A stretch of 64,000 nt of DNA from Streptomyces cavernicola (lineage in GTDB: Bacteria > Actinomycetota > Actinomycetes > Streptomycetales > Streptomycetaceae), in contig NZ_JASCIQ010000018.1 of NCBI RefSeq assembly GCF_029968035.1, positions 62,001-126,000 on the forward strand, given 5' to 3'. Below, piece after piece: positions 23,850-32,285 of the stretch (position 1 is the stretch's first letter; each line of letters begins with the position of its first letter). Under the pieces are notes generated by a model, which was given only the letters and a program-made list of their open reading frames with translations, ran no database searches and was not told the DNA's origin. A program made the translations under genes and the position numbers.

Positions 23850-26020
23850 CGGCCGACCAGTCCTGCGAGAAGGCCGCGGGCGCGGAATCCGCGGGGCGGG
23901 CCGGGCTCGACGTGCTGTTCGACCCACGCTCCGTCGCCGTCGTCGGGGCGTCCGCGAACCCGGAGAAGTGGGGCTACTGGCTGGCCTCCGGCGCCCTCGA
24001 CGGACAGCAGCACCGGGCCGTGCACCTGGTCAACCGGCGCGGCGGCGCACTGCGGGGCGTGCCGTTCCTGCCCGGCCTGGACGCGCTGCCCACCGCGCCC
24101 GAGCATGTCGTGGTGGCCGTACCGCCGCCGCAGGTCAGGCCGCTGGTCGAGCAGGGCCTCGCGGCCGGGGCGCGCTGCTTCACCGTCATCACCTCGGGCG
24201 GCACGGGCGCGGCGGAGGAGCGGGAGCTGGCCTCGCTCGTCACGGCGGGCGGGGCGCGGCTGCTCGGCCCCAACTGCATGGGCGTCGTCGACACCACCTC
24301 GGGGCTGCGCCTGAGCTGGGGCGACTTCCCGGCGGGGGCGGTCGGCCTGGTCTCGCAGAGCGGCAACCTGGCCCTGGAGATCGGCCGGCTCCTCGCCCGC
24401 GCGGGACAGGGCTTCTCCCGCTTCGTGTCGCTCGGCAACCAGCGGGACATCGACGCGGCCGACGCCCTGGACGCGCTGATCGCCCACCCGCCGACCCGGA
24501 TCGTCGCCGCGTACGTGGAGGACTTCCGGGACGGCCGGCGGCTCGCCCGCACCCTCGCGGCCGCGCACGCGGCGGGCAAGCCGGTGCTGCTGCTCACCGT
24601 CGGCCGCAGCGAGGCCTCCGGCCGGGCCGCCGCCTCCCACACCGGGGCGCTGGTCAGCACCCGGGCGACGGTGGAGGCGGTGTGCCGGGACGCGGGGGCG
24701 CTGCTCCTCGACACGGCGGGGGAGCTGGTGGACACGGCGATGTGCCTGCTGGGTGGGGCGCAGTTGGGTGAGGCCCTGGAGGTGGGCGCCCCTGGGGTGA
24801 GCGCCCTGGGCGTGGGCACCCCTGGGGTGAGCGCCCCCTCCCCCGCCGTGTCGCCCCGCCCCCTCCTGGTGGCCGTCGTCGGCGACAGTGGGGGGCAAGG
24901 GGCCCTCGCCGCGGACGCGTTGGCGGCGCGCGGGCTCGCCGTGCCCGGCCTCTCCGCGGACGCGGTCCGGGCCGTGGCCGCCGAACTCCCGCCGGGCGCG
25001 GCCTGCGGCAACCCGGTCGACCTGGCCGGGGCGGGCGAGGCCGACCTGGGCAGCTACGCCCGCGTGGTCCGCGCGCTCCTCGCCACGGGCGACGCCGACG
25101 CCGTCGTACTGACCGGCTACTTCGGGGACTACGCGACGGCCAACCCCGCGCAGGCCGACCGGGAGTGCGAGATCGCCCGTGAACTCGCGGCTGTGGCAAG
25201 GGAGTTCGGGCGTCGCCTGATCGTGCACACCATGGCGCGCGACACACCGGCCCTGGCGGTCCTTCGGGCGCACGCGGTGCCGGTGTACGAGCGGATCGAG
25301 GAGGCGGCGGTCGCGCTCGCCGGGGCGGCCCGGCTGCACACCCCGCCCGCCGCACCCCCGGAACCCGAACCCGCGGGCGCGCCGTTCGCCGTCGGGGACG
25401 GCGGCTACGAGTCCGTACGGGACCTGCTCGCCTCGTACGGACTCGGTTTCCCCGCCGCGGAGTTCGTGAGGGACGCCGACGGGGCGGCGGCCGCCGCGCA
25501 CCGCACCGGCTACCCGCTGGCCTTGAAGGCGATGGGCCTGGCGCACAAGACGGAGGCGGGCGGGGTGGCGCTCGGTCTCGCCGACGAGGACGGGCTGCGC
25601 GCCGCGTTCGCCCGGATGCGCGCGCGGACGGGCGCGGAACGGTACGCGGTGGAGGCCATGGTGTCCCCGCCGTACGCGGTGGAGCTGATCGTCGGCGTAC
25701 GGCGGGACCCGGCGTTCGGCCCGGTCGCGATGGTCGGCATCGGCGGGGTCACCGCGGAGCTCCTCGCGGACACGGCGGTCGCGCTCGCGCCGCTCACGCC
25801 CGAGCGGGCCCGCGCGCTGCTCCTGTCTCTGCGGCACGCGCCGCTGCTCACCGGCTGGCGGGGTGCGCCGCCGGTGCACCTGGACGCGGCCGCCGCGGCG
25901 CTGTGCGCGGTGGCACGGGCGGGCGCGGACCACCCCGAACTGTCCGAACTGGAAGTCAACCCCCTGCTGGTCCACCCGGGCGGCGCGATCGCCCTCGACG
26001 CACACGGAGTCCTCGCATGA
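23837..26020 (+). CDS. ADP-forming acyl-CoA synthetase (CoA-binding plus ATP-grasp)
   Basis: A 727-residue NDP-forming acyl-CoA synthetase with alpha and beta parts fused. The CoA-binding domain begins at about residue 28 (VAVVGASANPEKWGYW); the ligase domain has VSQSGNLALE near 172 and SHTGALVS near 266, whose His is the usual phospho-carrier; the ATP-grasp part starts near 525 (LKAMGLAHKTEAGGVALGL). It makes acyl-CoA from a carboxylate and ATP, or the reverse. A linker near 315-345 carries a short duplication (GAPGVSALG and GTPGVSAPS). GTG 23837 has GGAGAGG upstream and overlaps the preceding gene; GTG 23846 is an alternative. No acetyltransferase domain is present, unlike Pat-type fusions. 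Confidence 0.9.
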   Translation: MVQVTADQSCEKAAGAESAGRAGLDVLFDPRSVAVVGASANPEKWGYWLASGALDGQQHRAVHLVNRRGGALRGVPFLPGLDALPTAPEHVVVAVPPPQVRPLVEQGLAAGARCFTVITSGGTGAAEERELASLVTAGGARLLGPNCMGVVDTTSGLRLSWGDFPAGAVGLVSQSGNLALEIGRLLARAGQGFSRFVSLGNQRDIDAADALDALIAHPPTRIVAAYVEDFRDGRRLARTLAAAHAAGKPVLLLTVGRSEASGRAAASHTGALVSTRATVEAVCRDAGALLLDTAGELVDTAMCLLGGAQLGEALEVGAPGVSALGVGTPGVSAPSPAVSPRPLLVAVVGDSGGQGALAADALAARGLAVPGLSADAVRAVAAELPPGAACGNPVDLAGAGEADLGSYARVVRALLATGDADAVVLTGYFGDYATANPAQADRECEIARELAAVAREFGRRLIVHTMARDTPALAVLRAHAVPVYERIEEAAVALAGAARLHTPPAAPPEPEPAGAPFAVGDGGYESVRDLLASYGLGFPAAEFVRDADGAAAAAHRTGYPLALKAMGLAHKTEAGGVALGLADEDGLRAAFARMRARTGAERYAVEAMVSPPYAVELIVGVRRDPAFGPVAMVGIGGVTAELLADTAVALAPLTPERARALLLSLRHAPLLTGWRGAPPVHLDAAAAALCAVARAGADHPELSELEVNPLLVHPGGAIALDAHGVLA

Positions 26021-26838
26021 ACGATCTGACGGCGAACTCGGCCTACAGCGCCGGGGGTTGGGGCTTCACCGGCCGTACGTACATCGTGACCGGAGGCGGC
26101 AGCGGCATCGGCCGGGCGATCGCCCTCGCCCTCGCGGGGGCCGGGGCGCAGGTCGTGGTCGCGGGCCGCACCCCGGAGAAGCTGGACGAGACGGTCGCCC
26201 TGATCGAGAAGAGCGGCAGCGGCCAGGCCCTCGCCGTGCCGACGGACGTACGCGACCCGGCCGCCGTGGACGCTCTGGTGGCGGCGGCCGTGGAGCGGTT
26301 CGGCCGGCTCGACGGTCTGGTCAACAACGCGGCCGGCAACTTCGTGGCGCCCGGCATCGACCTCAGCCCGAACGGCTGGCGTGCGGTCGTCGACATCGTC
26401 CTCAACGGCTCGTACTACTGCACGCGGGCCGTGGCCCGGCAGTTGCGCGAGCAGGGCACGGGCGGCTCGGTGCTCTCGGTGATCGCGACGTACGCCTGGC
26501 ACGGCCACCCCGGCACGGTGCACTCGGCCGCCGCGAAGGCCGGGGTCCTCGCCATGACCCGCACTCTCGCCGTCGAGCTGGCCCCGCTCGGCATCCGCCT
26601 CAACTGCATCGCCCCCGGCCCCACCGAGACGGAGGGCGCGGGCGCGGCGCTGTGGGCCACGGACGAGGCCCGCTCCGGGGTCCTCGCCACGGTCCCCACG
26701 GGCCGCTTCGCCGCCCCCGAGGAGATCGCCGACGCCTCACTGTTCCTGCTGAGCGAACGCTCCTCGTATCTGACGGGCGACTGTTTGACGGTGGACGGGG
26801 GGCAGTGGTTGGGGAAGCAGGTGTACGGGCGGGGCTAG
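26017..26838 (+). CDS. SDR of the 2,4-dienoyl-CoA reductase type
   Basis: A 273-residue short-chain dehydrogenase. The cofactor motif is TGGGSGIGRAIA (near 25-36), then VNNAAGNF near 104. The catalytic YxxxK is replaced by HSAAAK (near 169), the arrangement of 2,4-dienoyl-CoA reductases, which use Lys with other residues instead of the usual Tyr. The start overlaps the acyl-CoA synthetase stop (ATGA). As the last gene of the operon it fits reduction of an unsaturated acyl-CoA made by the acyl-CoA dehydrogenase, supporting a degradation pathway. Confidence 0.88.
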   Translation: MNDLTANSAYSAGGWGFTGRTYIVTGGGSGIGRAIALALAGAGAQVVVAGRTPEKLDETVALIEKSGSGQALAVPTDVRDPAAVDALVAAAVERFGRLDGLVNNAAGNFVAPGIDLSPNGWRAVVDIVLNGSYYCTRAVARQLREQGTGGSVLSVIATYAWHGHPGTVHSAAAKAGVLAMTRTLAVELAPLGIRLNCIAPGPTETEGAGAALWATDEARSGVLATVPTGRFAAPEEIADASLFLLSERSSYLTGDCLTVDGGQWLGKQVYGRG

Positions 26839-27012
26839 CGGCGGGTTGCCACTCGGGTGCATGAGTCGATCCGCCGATTCAGCAGACAGTACGAGGCCTA
26901 AAAGCGTGGAAAGAGCGCAATGTCGTCCTGCGTCTCGACCGACCGTCGAACCATGGGGCGACGGGGCCTTGACAGGCCGGCTCCGGGAATCGATCAAGCG
27001 GAGGTTGGACAT

Positions 27013-27300
27013 ATGCGGAATGTTGCACGCGCGGCAGTCACGGCCGTCCTGGCGATCGCACTGGGATTTGTCGCAGTTCCGGCAGCAGTGGCCGACGACG
27101 ACCTGACCGTGATCACCGAGAGTGGTCCGGGCGATGTCGCCCACAGCGATTTGGAGGGCGCGCAGAACGTGCAGATGTCCCAGCTGGACAAGTCCGTGAA
27201 CGTGGACGACATCGTCGCGTACGTGACCGGCCAACTGGCCAACAGCTCACCCCTGTTCGAGGTCGAGGCCGCCGAGCAGGACCAAGGGGAGAACGCCTGA
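27013..27300 (+). CDS. small secreted hypothetical protein
   Basis: A 95-residue exported protein. Residues 1-27 are a signal peptide (MRNVARAAVTAVLAIALGF, cleavage near AVADD). The mature part of about 68 residues is acidic and polar (VITESGPGDVAHSDLEGAQN, then VNVDDIVAYVTGQLANSS). It has no Cys and no recognised domain. The ATG at 27013 follows GCGGAGG at good spacing. It is monocistronic and followed by a terminator-like hairpin. Confidence 0.75.
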   Translation: MRNVARAAVTAVLAIALGFVAVPAAVADDDLTVITESGPGDVAHSDLEGAQNVQMSQLDKSVNVDDIVAYVTGQLANSSPLFEVEAAEQDQGENA

Positions 27301-27410
27301 GCACCGTCACGAGCCCGTAGCCCCCCGGCTGCGCTCGTCCCCGTCCTTGCTGTCGGCCTCCCTCGGGGCTTCATCGCCGGGCCGGGCGTTCCTCCATGGG
27401 CCGTCGACCA

Positions 27411-27435
27411 CCCCGCCACCCCGGGGGATTTTTTT
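27411..27435 (+). terminator. hairpin with T-run
   Basis: Short stem CCCCG (27411-27415) and CGGGG (27422-27426) followed by seven T (27429-27435), an intrinsic-type terminator downstream of the small secreted protein gene. Confidence 0.6.
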
Positions 27436-27452
27436 ATGTCTCGGTGTGACAT
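27436..27452. promoter_or_regulatory. palindrome ATGTCTCGGTGTGACAT
   Basis: A 17-bp imperfect palindrome related to that at 19576-19594 (shared pattern ATGTCTCrGTGwGACAT). It lies just after a T-run in the gap between convergent genes. Confidence 0.4.
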
Positions 27453-27469
27453 GAAAATTCGAGGGGGGG

Positions 27470-27802
27470 TCAGGCGGCGGTGCGGGTGGGGGTGACGAGG
27501 CTGGCGAGGGGTTCGGCGGGGTGGTCGTAGTCCACGCCCACCTCGGCGAACGCGGCGGCCCATGCGCGTTCGCGCTGCAGCGGCGGCAGGGCGAGAATCC
27601 GCTCGTCCCGGAAGATCGCCCGCACTTCCGCCGCCGAGGGCGAGGTCCAGGGCCGAGCCCACGGGGACACGGGTTCCGGTTCGGGATCGGGTACGTCGGC
27701 CCGCTGGGCGGCGAGGTACTGCGCACTGTGCCGGCCGGGCCGCCGCCCCACACTGAAGCGGGCGGCCGGCCAGGACAGTACGCGGGCCAAGAGCTCGTAC
27801 AT
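27470..27802 (-). CDS. conserved hypothetical protein
   Basis: A 110-residue soluble protein, Pro-rich in the middle (VPDPEPEPVSPWARPW), with a helical C-terminal part (AEVRAIFRDERILALPPLQR). I do not recognise a domain. It begins 2 nt downstream of the 75-residue gene on the same strand, so the three small minus-strand genes at 27470-28268 form one unit divergent from a WhiJ-like regulator. Confidence 0.6.
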   Translation of the reverse strand: MYELLARVLSWPAARFSVGRRPGRHSAQYLAAQRADVPDPEPEPVSPWARPWTSPSAAEVRAIFRDERILALPPLQRERAWAAAFAEVGVDYDHPAEPLASLVTPTRTAA

Positions 27803-27804
27803 GG

Positions 27805-28032
27805 TCAGGTGACTCCGGCTCCCGCTCCGGCCCGCAGGGCGGCGGCGAGGGCCTTGGCCGTACTGACATTGCAGCGCCCCAACTCGACCAGGGCGAACGG
27901 GCGTTGAGCCGTGTACGCGATCAGGTCCACGCCCAGGGACGGCAGGACGACGCCGGCCGCCGTGAGCGCCGCGTCCAACTCCTCACGCGCGGCCTCCGCC
28001 TGCTTCAGCAGTTCGTTCTTGTCGTGACTCAC
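27805..28032 (-). CDS. small helical hypothetical protein
   Basis: A 75-residue protein (VSHDKNELLKQAEAAREELD). An N-terminal amphipathic helix is followed by ALVELGRCNVSTAKALAAAL. The GTG start at 28032 overlaps the upstream stop (GTGA) and follows GAGGAGAG. Function unknown; by its neighbours it belongs to the WhiJ/DUF397-type locus. Confidence 0.6.
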   Translation of the reverse strand: MSHDKNELLKQAEAAREELDAALTAAGVVLPSLGVDLIAYTAQRPFALVELGRCNVSTAKALAAALRAGAGAGVT

Positions 28033-28268
28033 AGCAGCTCTCCTCGGGATCGGGCGTTCGCCCGAGCGGTCTCTACGCGTAGGCGCTGTTCGGAGGTGGC
28101 GGCCCGGGTGTGCTCGGGAGCGACCTCCCACTCCCGCCCGCCGAGCGCGGGCCGCAGAAACCAGCGCGTCCCCAACTCTCCTCGGAACTCACCGAGTTGG
28201 TCGCGGATCACGTCCAGGAGGAGGGTTCCGACGCGGGGAACGGGGCTTGGCATGTGGGCTGGGCACAC
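28029..28268 (-). CDS. small hypothetical protein of the WhiJ-like locus
   Basis: A 79-residue protein (VGTLLLDVIRDQLGEFRGEL, then RWFLRPALGGREWEV). The GTG at 28268 has a strong GAGAGGAG 6 nt upstream. It is the first gene of the minus-strand trio, divergent from the XRE regulator at 28373, so the 104-bp gap should hold both promoters. No domain is recognised. Confidence 0.6.
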   Translation of the reverse strand: MCPAHMPSPVPRVGTLLLDVIRDQLGEFRGELGTRWFLRPALGGREWEVAPEHTRAATSEQRLRVETARANARSRGELL

Positions 28269-28372
28269 AATTACTCCTCTCTGTAGTCAAACGACTACCG
28301 GGAGCCCTCAGAGTGACCTAGCCTCGACTCACCTTCAACTTGCGCAAACTGGTCGGAGAGTGGGGCGACTTG

Positions 28373-29203
28373 ATGGCGAACCGCAACGAGCTGGACCCCG
28401 AGAAATCGCCAAGTGCGGCGTTCGGCCTGCTTCTTCGCAGGTTACGAGACGAGAAGGGCTGGACCCAGGACGAACTGGCGGAGCGCATTGGATGCTCCGG
28501 AACACATATTTCTGCCGTCGAAACTGGTCGGCGTCCTCCAACTACCCAGTTCGCGGCAAGTGCTGATAAGGCGTTGGGATCTGGGGACAAGCTCGTTCGC
28601 CAGAGTCGCGCCGTGAGGTATACAGCCCTGCTGGAAGGGTCCTCGGAGTACATCGCGCATGAATCACGTGCGGCAGAGGTCAGGCTCTACGAGGTCGGCG
28701 TGATCCCCGGAATACTCCAGACACCGGAGTACGCATCAACGCTCACCGCACGGGCCGTTGAGAGGGGCTCGATCACGTCCGAGCAAGGAGAGGAACGACT
28801 CTCGCTCGTCACGACGCGGCAGGCGTCTCTCCGCCGGACACCGCCGCCGCTGGTCTTCGTGGTGCTCGACGAGAGTTGTCTTAGGCGACCCGTTGGGGGA
28901 CCTGCGGTCATGGGCGACCAGCTGGCACGGTTGGTCGATTTCGCCGCACTGCCGAACACCGTGTTGCAGGTCGCCCCGTTCGACATGGGTGACCGTCGAC
29001 CACTCAGCCTGCCGCTGTACGTACTGACGACACCGAGCCGTTCCCTGCTCTCCTATGCGGAGTCTGCCCACAGGGGCCAGCTCGAACGGGAAACTGCTTC
29101 CGTGGTGCCTCTGTTGACGGCATACCATCAACTCCAGGCCGAAGCGCTCTCTCAAGCGGAGTCCGTGGCCATGATTAACCAGTTGAGAAAGGGCACCCCG
29201 TGA
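28373..29203 (+). CDS. WhiJ-like XRE regulator (DUF5753)
   Basis: A 276-residue regulator with an XRE helix-turn-helix at about 15-70 (WTQDELAERIGCSGTHISAV) and a C-terminal DUF5753 domain (from about 90; YEVGVIPGILQTPEYASTL is the typical beginning). Proteins of this kind are paired with small DUF397 partners and influence Streptomyces development and antibiotic production (WhiJ, BldB-related loci). The start at 28373 follows GGAG; an upstream TTG at 28340 is less likely. The stop overlaps the first DUF397 gene by 4 nt (GTGA). Confidence 0.93.
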   Translation: MANRNELDPEKSPSAAFGLLLRRLRDEKGWTQDELAERIGCSGTHISAVETGRRPPTTQFAASADKALGSGDKLVRQSRAVRYTALLEGSSEYIAHESRAAEVRLYEVGVIPGILQTPEYASTLTARAVERGSITSEQGEERLSLVTTRQASLRRTPPPLVFVVLDESCLRRPVGGPAVMGDQLARLVDFAALPNTVLQVAPFDMGDRRPLSLPLYVLTTPSRSLLSYAESAHRGQLERETASVVPLLTAYHQLQAEALSQAESVAMINQLRKGTP

Positions 29204-29409
29204 CGACCGAATCCCCCCGCTGGTTCAAGTCCTCGTACAGCGAGAATGGCGGAGTCTGCGTCGAGATCGCCGCAAACCTCGTCGCCACGCACGGCGTGGT
29301 CCCAGTCCGCGACTCCAAGAACCCCGCTGGCCCCGCCCTGAACGTCCACGTTGACGCGTTCTCGACCTTCGTCGCAGGCGTCAAGGACGGCCAGCTGGGC
29401 AACCTCTGA
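29200..29409 (+). CDS. DUF397 protein, copy 1
   Basis: A 69-residue DUF397 protein (RWFKSSYSENGGVCVEIA, then VPVRDSKNPAGPAL and FSTFVAGVKDGQLG). It overlaps the WhiJ-like regulator gene by 4 nt and is translationally coupled. DUF397 partners modulate the activity of the neighbouring XRE protein. It is about 75% identical to copy 2, 81 bp downstream. Confidence 0.93.
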   Translation: MTTESPRWFKSSYSENGGVCVEIAANLVATHGVVPVRDSKNPAGPALNVHVDAFSTFVAGVKDGQLGNL

Positions 29410-29427
29410 ACGTCCCAGCACCACAAC

Positions 29428-29465
29428 GGCCCCGCCGAACCCCAGAGTTGGGGAACGGCGGGGCC
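29428..29465 (+). terminator. hairpin terminator after DUF397 copy 1
   Basis: Perfect arms GGCCCCGCCG (29428-29437) and CGGCGGGGCC (29456-29465), with an inner CCCC/GGGG pair. Confidence 0.75.
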
Positions 29466-29489
29466 GACGGCTACGAGGAGGACGTACAG

Positions 29490-29699
29490 ATGACGACCGA
29501 AGCCCCGAACTGGTTCAAGTCCTCGCACAGCAGCAACGGCGGCGACTGCGTAGAGGTCGCCACCAACCTCGCCACCACCCGCGGCACAGTCCCCTTACGT
29601 GACTCCAAGAACCCCACCGGCCCCAACCTGCACGTCCACCCCGACGCGTTCTCGACCTTCGTCGCGGGCGTCAAGGACGGCCAGCTGGGCAACCTCTGA
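29490..29699 (+). CDS. DUF397 protein, copy 2
   Basis: A 69-residue DUF397 protein (NWFKSSHSSNGGDCVEVA, then VPLRDSKNPTGPNL), a tandem paralogue of copy 1. The start MTTEAPN at 29490 follows GAGGAGG. It lies beyond the first terminator, so its transcription needs read-through or its own promoter. Divergence is mostly in the N-terminal half, while the last 19 residues are identical to copy 1. Confidence 0.92.
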   Translation: MTTEAPNWFKSSHSSNGGDCVEVATNLATTRGTVPLRDSKNPTGPNLHVHPDAFSTFVAGVKDGQLGNL

Positions 29700-29717
29700 A
29701 CGTCCCAGCACCACAAC

Positions 29718-29755
29718 GGCCCCGCCGCACCCCCGAGTTGGGGTACGACGGGGCC
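29718..29755. terminator. hairpin terminator after DUF397 copy 2
   Basis: Arms GGCCCCGCCG (29718-29727) and CGACGGGGCC (29746-29755) with one mismatch, a duplicate of the previous terminator, here between convergent genes. Confidence 0.7.
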
Positions 29756-29766
29756 GCCCGGCAGAG

Positions 29767-31335
29767 CTAGCCCTCCCTGTCCCTCCGCGCCTTCGAGCCC
29801 AGCGCGTGGAAGACAAGACCCACCACCAGGAACAGCGCCAGCGGCACCACCTGCGTCAACGTGTACGCAAGACGCTCGCCCGCGAAGGACTCCGGCAACG
29901 AATCCGCCGGGGAACCGTCCGTGCCGAACCAGCCCACGCCGAAGCCCGGCCAGATCAGCACCACGACGGTGAACGCGACGAACCCGGTCGACAGCAGCGT
30001 CACCAGCCACACGCCGAAGCGGCCGCCGGGCACGCTGTACGGCCGGTTCACGTCCGGGTACTTGCGGCGCAGCACCAGCAGGCTCGGGAACGTGATGACG
30101 TACGAGATGAACGTGGTGCTGATCGTCAGGCCGAGGCCCGCGGCGAAGTACTTCTCCCCGTCGCCCTCGGTGAGGTTGAGCGCGATGACGAACAGCAGCG
30201 ACGCGAGCACCGCGGAGAGCATGTTGACCCGTACCGGCGTGCCGCGCTTCTCGGAGATCACGCCGAGCCAGGCCGGCCCCGCACCGTCCGCGCACGCGAC
30301 GGCCTGCGCGCGGTGGGCGCCCATCGCCCAGGCGACGCCGCTGGTGAGCAGGCCGATGATGAGGCCCGCGGCGGCGATCCCGCCGAACACCGCGCCTGCC
30401 CCGGTGAGGGTGACGGTGCCGTCGGCGGCGATGGAGCCCCCGTAGACCGTGAACACGGACTTGCAGGCGTCGATGAAGCCGCCGAGGCTACCGATGTCGT
30501 CGCTGGGCAGCACGAAGAGGATGCCGAGGATGGGCATTCCGTACAGGAACAGCGAGGCGACGCCGGAGCGGAGGATGGCGAGGGGGATGTCGCGGCGCGG
30601 GTTCTTCATCTCCTCGGAGGCGGAGGAGGGCAGTTCGAAGCCGACGAAGTTGAAGATGAGGACGGGGACGAGGGCGACGAAACCGACGTAGGTGGGTGTG
30701 AACTCGCCTGCGGGCAGGGGGTGTACGCCGTTCTGGAAGGCGAAGACGACGACGGAGACGAGGAAGAAGCCGAGCAGCACGATCCGCGCGAGTGCCCCGG
30801 CGATCGGCACCCACTTGCCGACGCGCACGGACTGTACGACGGTCAGCGCGCCGCCCCAGATGAAGACGAGGCCCGCGACGTACTTCCACAGGCCGGGCAG
30901 CGGCGTGAAGAACTCCTCCCAGGTGGAGATGGCGATGATGCACAGACTGCCGCCCACCCACACGGGGTTGGATATCCAGTACAGGATCTGGTTGACGCCC
31001 GCGGTGAGCCGCCCGAAGGCGAGCCGGGTCCACACGTAGGGGCCGCCCTGCACGGGGAAGGCGGAGCCGAGTTCGGCGACGAGCAGCCCGTACGGCAGGA
31101 AGAACGCGACGGCGAGGATCGCCATCCACGTCAGGCCCTGCGGGCCCTGGGCGGCGACCGAGCCGATGGTGTCGAGGCCGACGAGCGTGCAGATGAGGAA
31201 GAACAGGACGTCGAGGCGGCGCAGGTCCTTGCGGAGCCGGCCGCGTTGCTCGCCCCAACCCTCGGAGAGGTCGGGCGCCTCGGCGGCGGCTGCGTCGGCT
31301 GCCCCTGTCACAGGGGTGGAAGGTGCTTGGGTCAC
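29767..31335 (-). CDS. APC-family amino acid permease
   Basis: A 522-residue membrane transporter with about 12 hydrophobic segments of the amino acid-polyamine-organocation family. The first transmembrane region has the broken-helix pattern (LVGLDTIGSVAAQGPQGL near 48-65), and FVGFELPSSASEEMKNPRRD near 245-264 is the conserved loop of the family. It should import an amino acid or exchange it for a product. The GTG at 31335 follows TAGGAG. It diverges from a TetR gene; a CTGACTG inverted repeat lies between them. Confidence 0.92.
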   Translation of the reverse strand: MTQAPSTPVTGAADAAAAEAPDLSEGWGEQRGRLRKDLRRLDVLFFLICTLVGLDTIGSVAAQGPQGLTWMAILAVAFFLPYGLLVAELGSAFPVQGGPYVWTRLAFGRLTAGVNQILYWISNPVWVGGSLCIIAISTWEEFFTPLPGLWKYVAGLVFIWGGALTVVQSVRVGKWVPIAGALARIVLLGFFLVSVVVFAFQNGVHPLPAGEFTPTYVGFVALVPVLIFNFVGFELPSSASEEMKNPRRDIPLAILRSGVASLFLYGMPILGILFVLPSDDIGSLGGFIDACKSVFTVYGGSIAADGTVTLTGAGAVFGGIAAAGLIIGLLTSGVAWAMGAHRAQAVACADGAGPAWLGVISEKRGTPVRVNMLSAVLASLLFVIALNLTEGDGEKYFAAGLGLTISTTFISYVITFPSLLVLRRKYPDVNRPYSVPGGRFGVWLVTLLSTGFVAFTVVVLIWPGFGVGWFGTDGSPADSLPESFAGERLAYTLTQVVPLALFLVVGLVFHALGSKARRDREG

Positions 31336-31410
31336 GGATTGACTCCTACGGCGGCGGTAGGGGGAGTTCGTATGCGTGCGGGGGCGACTCACCTTGCTGA
31401 CTGCTGACTG

Positions 31411-31430
31411 CTGACTGAACGGCCAGTCAG
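31411..31430. promoter_or_regulatory. TetR operator between permease and TetR genes
   Basis: Perfect arms CTGACTG (31411-31417) and CAGTCAG (31424-31430) around a 6-bp spacer, typical of TetR sites, preceded by two further CTGACTG-like half sites. Confidence 0.65.
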
Positions 31431-31566
31431 TAAAGGGGACTGTGGACCCGGCGCGGCACGCTGTCAAGAGATCACGCACGCCCTGGTACGGCCTCCCCCC
31501 GCGCCGGTACCGGCCGCCCCGGCACCGGCCGCCCGGAGCCGGGCGGCCCGTGTGTAGGGTTGCGGC

Positions 31567-32226
31567 GTGGCACGAGTCCGGTTGAGCGTGGAGCAGCGGC
31601 GCGAGGAGATCCTGCGCGCGGCCGTGGAGCAGATCGATACGCGCGGCGTGAGCGCGGTGCGCATCGCCGACGTGGCCTCGGCGCTCTCCGTCAGCAACGC
31701 CCTGGTCCTCTACCACTTCGCGACGAAGGAGAAGCTCGTCGCCGCCGCGTACGCTTTCGCCGCCGAGGGCGACCTGGCCCATCTGCGGAAACTCCTCGGC
31801 CGCCGCACGACGGCGCTGCGCCGCCTGCGCGCGGCGGTCCGGTGGTACGCGCCGACGGGGCAGGCCAAGGGCTGGAGGGTGTGGATCGAGGGCTGGGCGG
31901 CCTCGCTGCGCGACCCGGCGCTGCGCGATGTGGCGCGCGAACTCGACCAGGAGTGGAAGGCGGCCCTCGCCGAGGTCATCGCGGAGGGCGTGGCGGCCGG
32001 CGAGTTCCACTGCGACGATCCGCAGGCCACGGCCTGGCGCCTGACGGCCCTCCTCGACGGCCTCGCCGTCCAGATGACGGCGTACGCGGGCTCGTTGCCC
32101 CGTACGACGATGCTGCGCTGGACGGATGAGGCGCTGGCGCGTGAACTGGGCGTGGATCAGGCGGAGTTGACGGGGGTGCGGCGCGGGCAGAGCGTCCCTC
32201 GCGGGGCGTCGTCGGCCGCGGGCTGA
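31567..32226 (+). CDS. TetR family regulator
   Basis: A 219-residue TetR regulator, helix-turn-helix near 25-55 (VRIADVASALSVSNALVLYH) with a long helical C-terminal domain like BetI/TetR_C_6 proteins. It starts with GTG at 31567. The gene is divergent from the amino acid permease, with a matching inverted repeat in between, so it probably represses the permease and itself. Confidence 0.9.
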   Translation: MARVRLSVEQRREEILRAAVEQIDTRGVSAVRIADVASALSVSNALVLYHFATKEKLVAAAYAFAAEGDLAHLRKLLGRRTTALRRLRAAVRWYAPTGQAKGWRVWIEGWAASLRDPALRDVARELDQEWKAALAEVIAEGVAAGEFHCDDPQATAWRLTALLDGLAVQMTAYAGSLPRTTMLRWTDEALARELGVDQAELTGVRRGQSVPRGASSAAG

Positions 32227-32285
32227 GACCGCTCCTGGCCCGCCGCCGTGGCAGACTCGGCCCGAGCGGGGGAAAGGAGGGGGAC

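Larger units (their letters stand above)
29353..29755 (+). repeat. 290-bp tandem duplication of DUF397 gene and its terminator
   Basis: The segment from about 29353 (start of the shared CGTTCTCGACCTTCGTCGC) to 29465 recurs at about 29643 to 29755 with few changes; it covers the last 57 bp of each DUF397 gene and the hairpin after it. Together with the similar 5' halves this shows a tandem duplication with a period of about 290 bp. Confidence 0.85.

Noticed and set aside
22940..26005. Very long minus-strand open frame (over 1000 codons) opposite the dehydrogenase and CoA synthetase genes
   Set aside because: It is a mirror of GC-rich coding sequence: its translation is Arg/Gly/Pro/Ala-rich, without domains, and the plus strand encodes clear enzymes.
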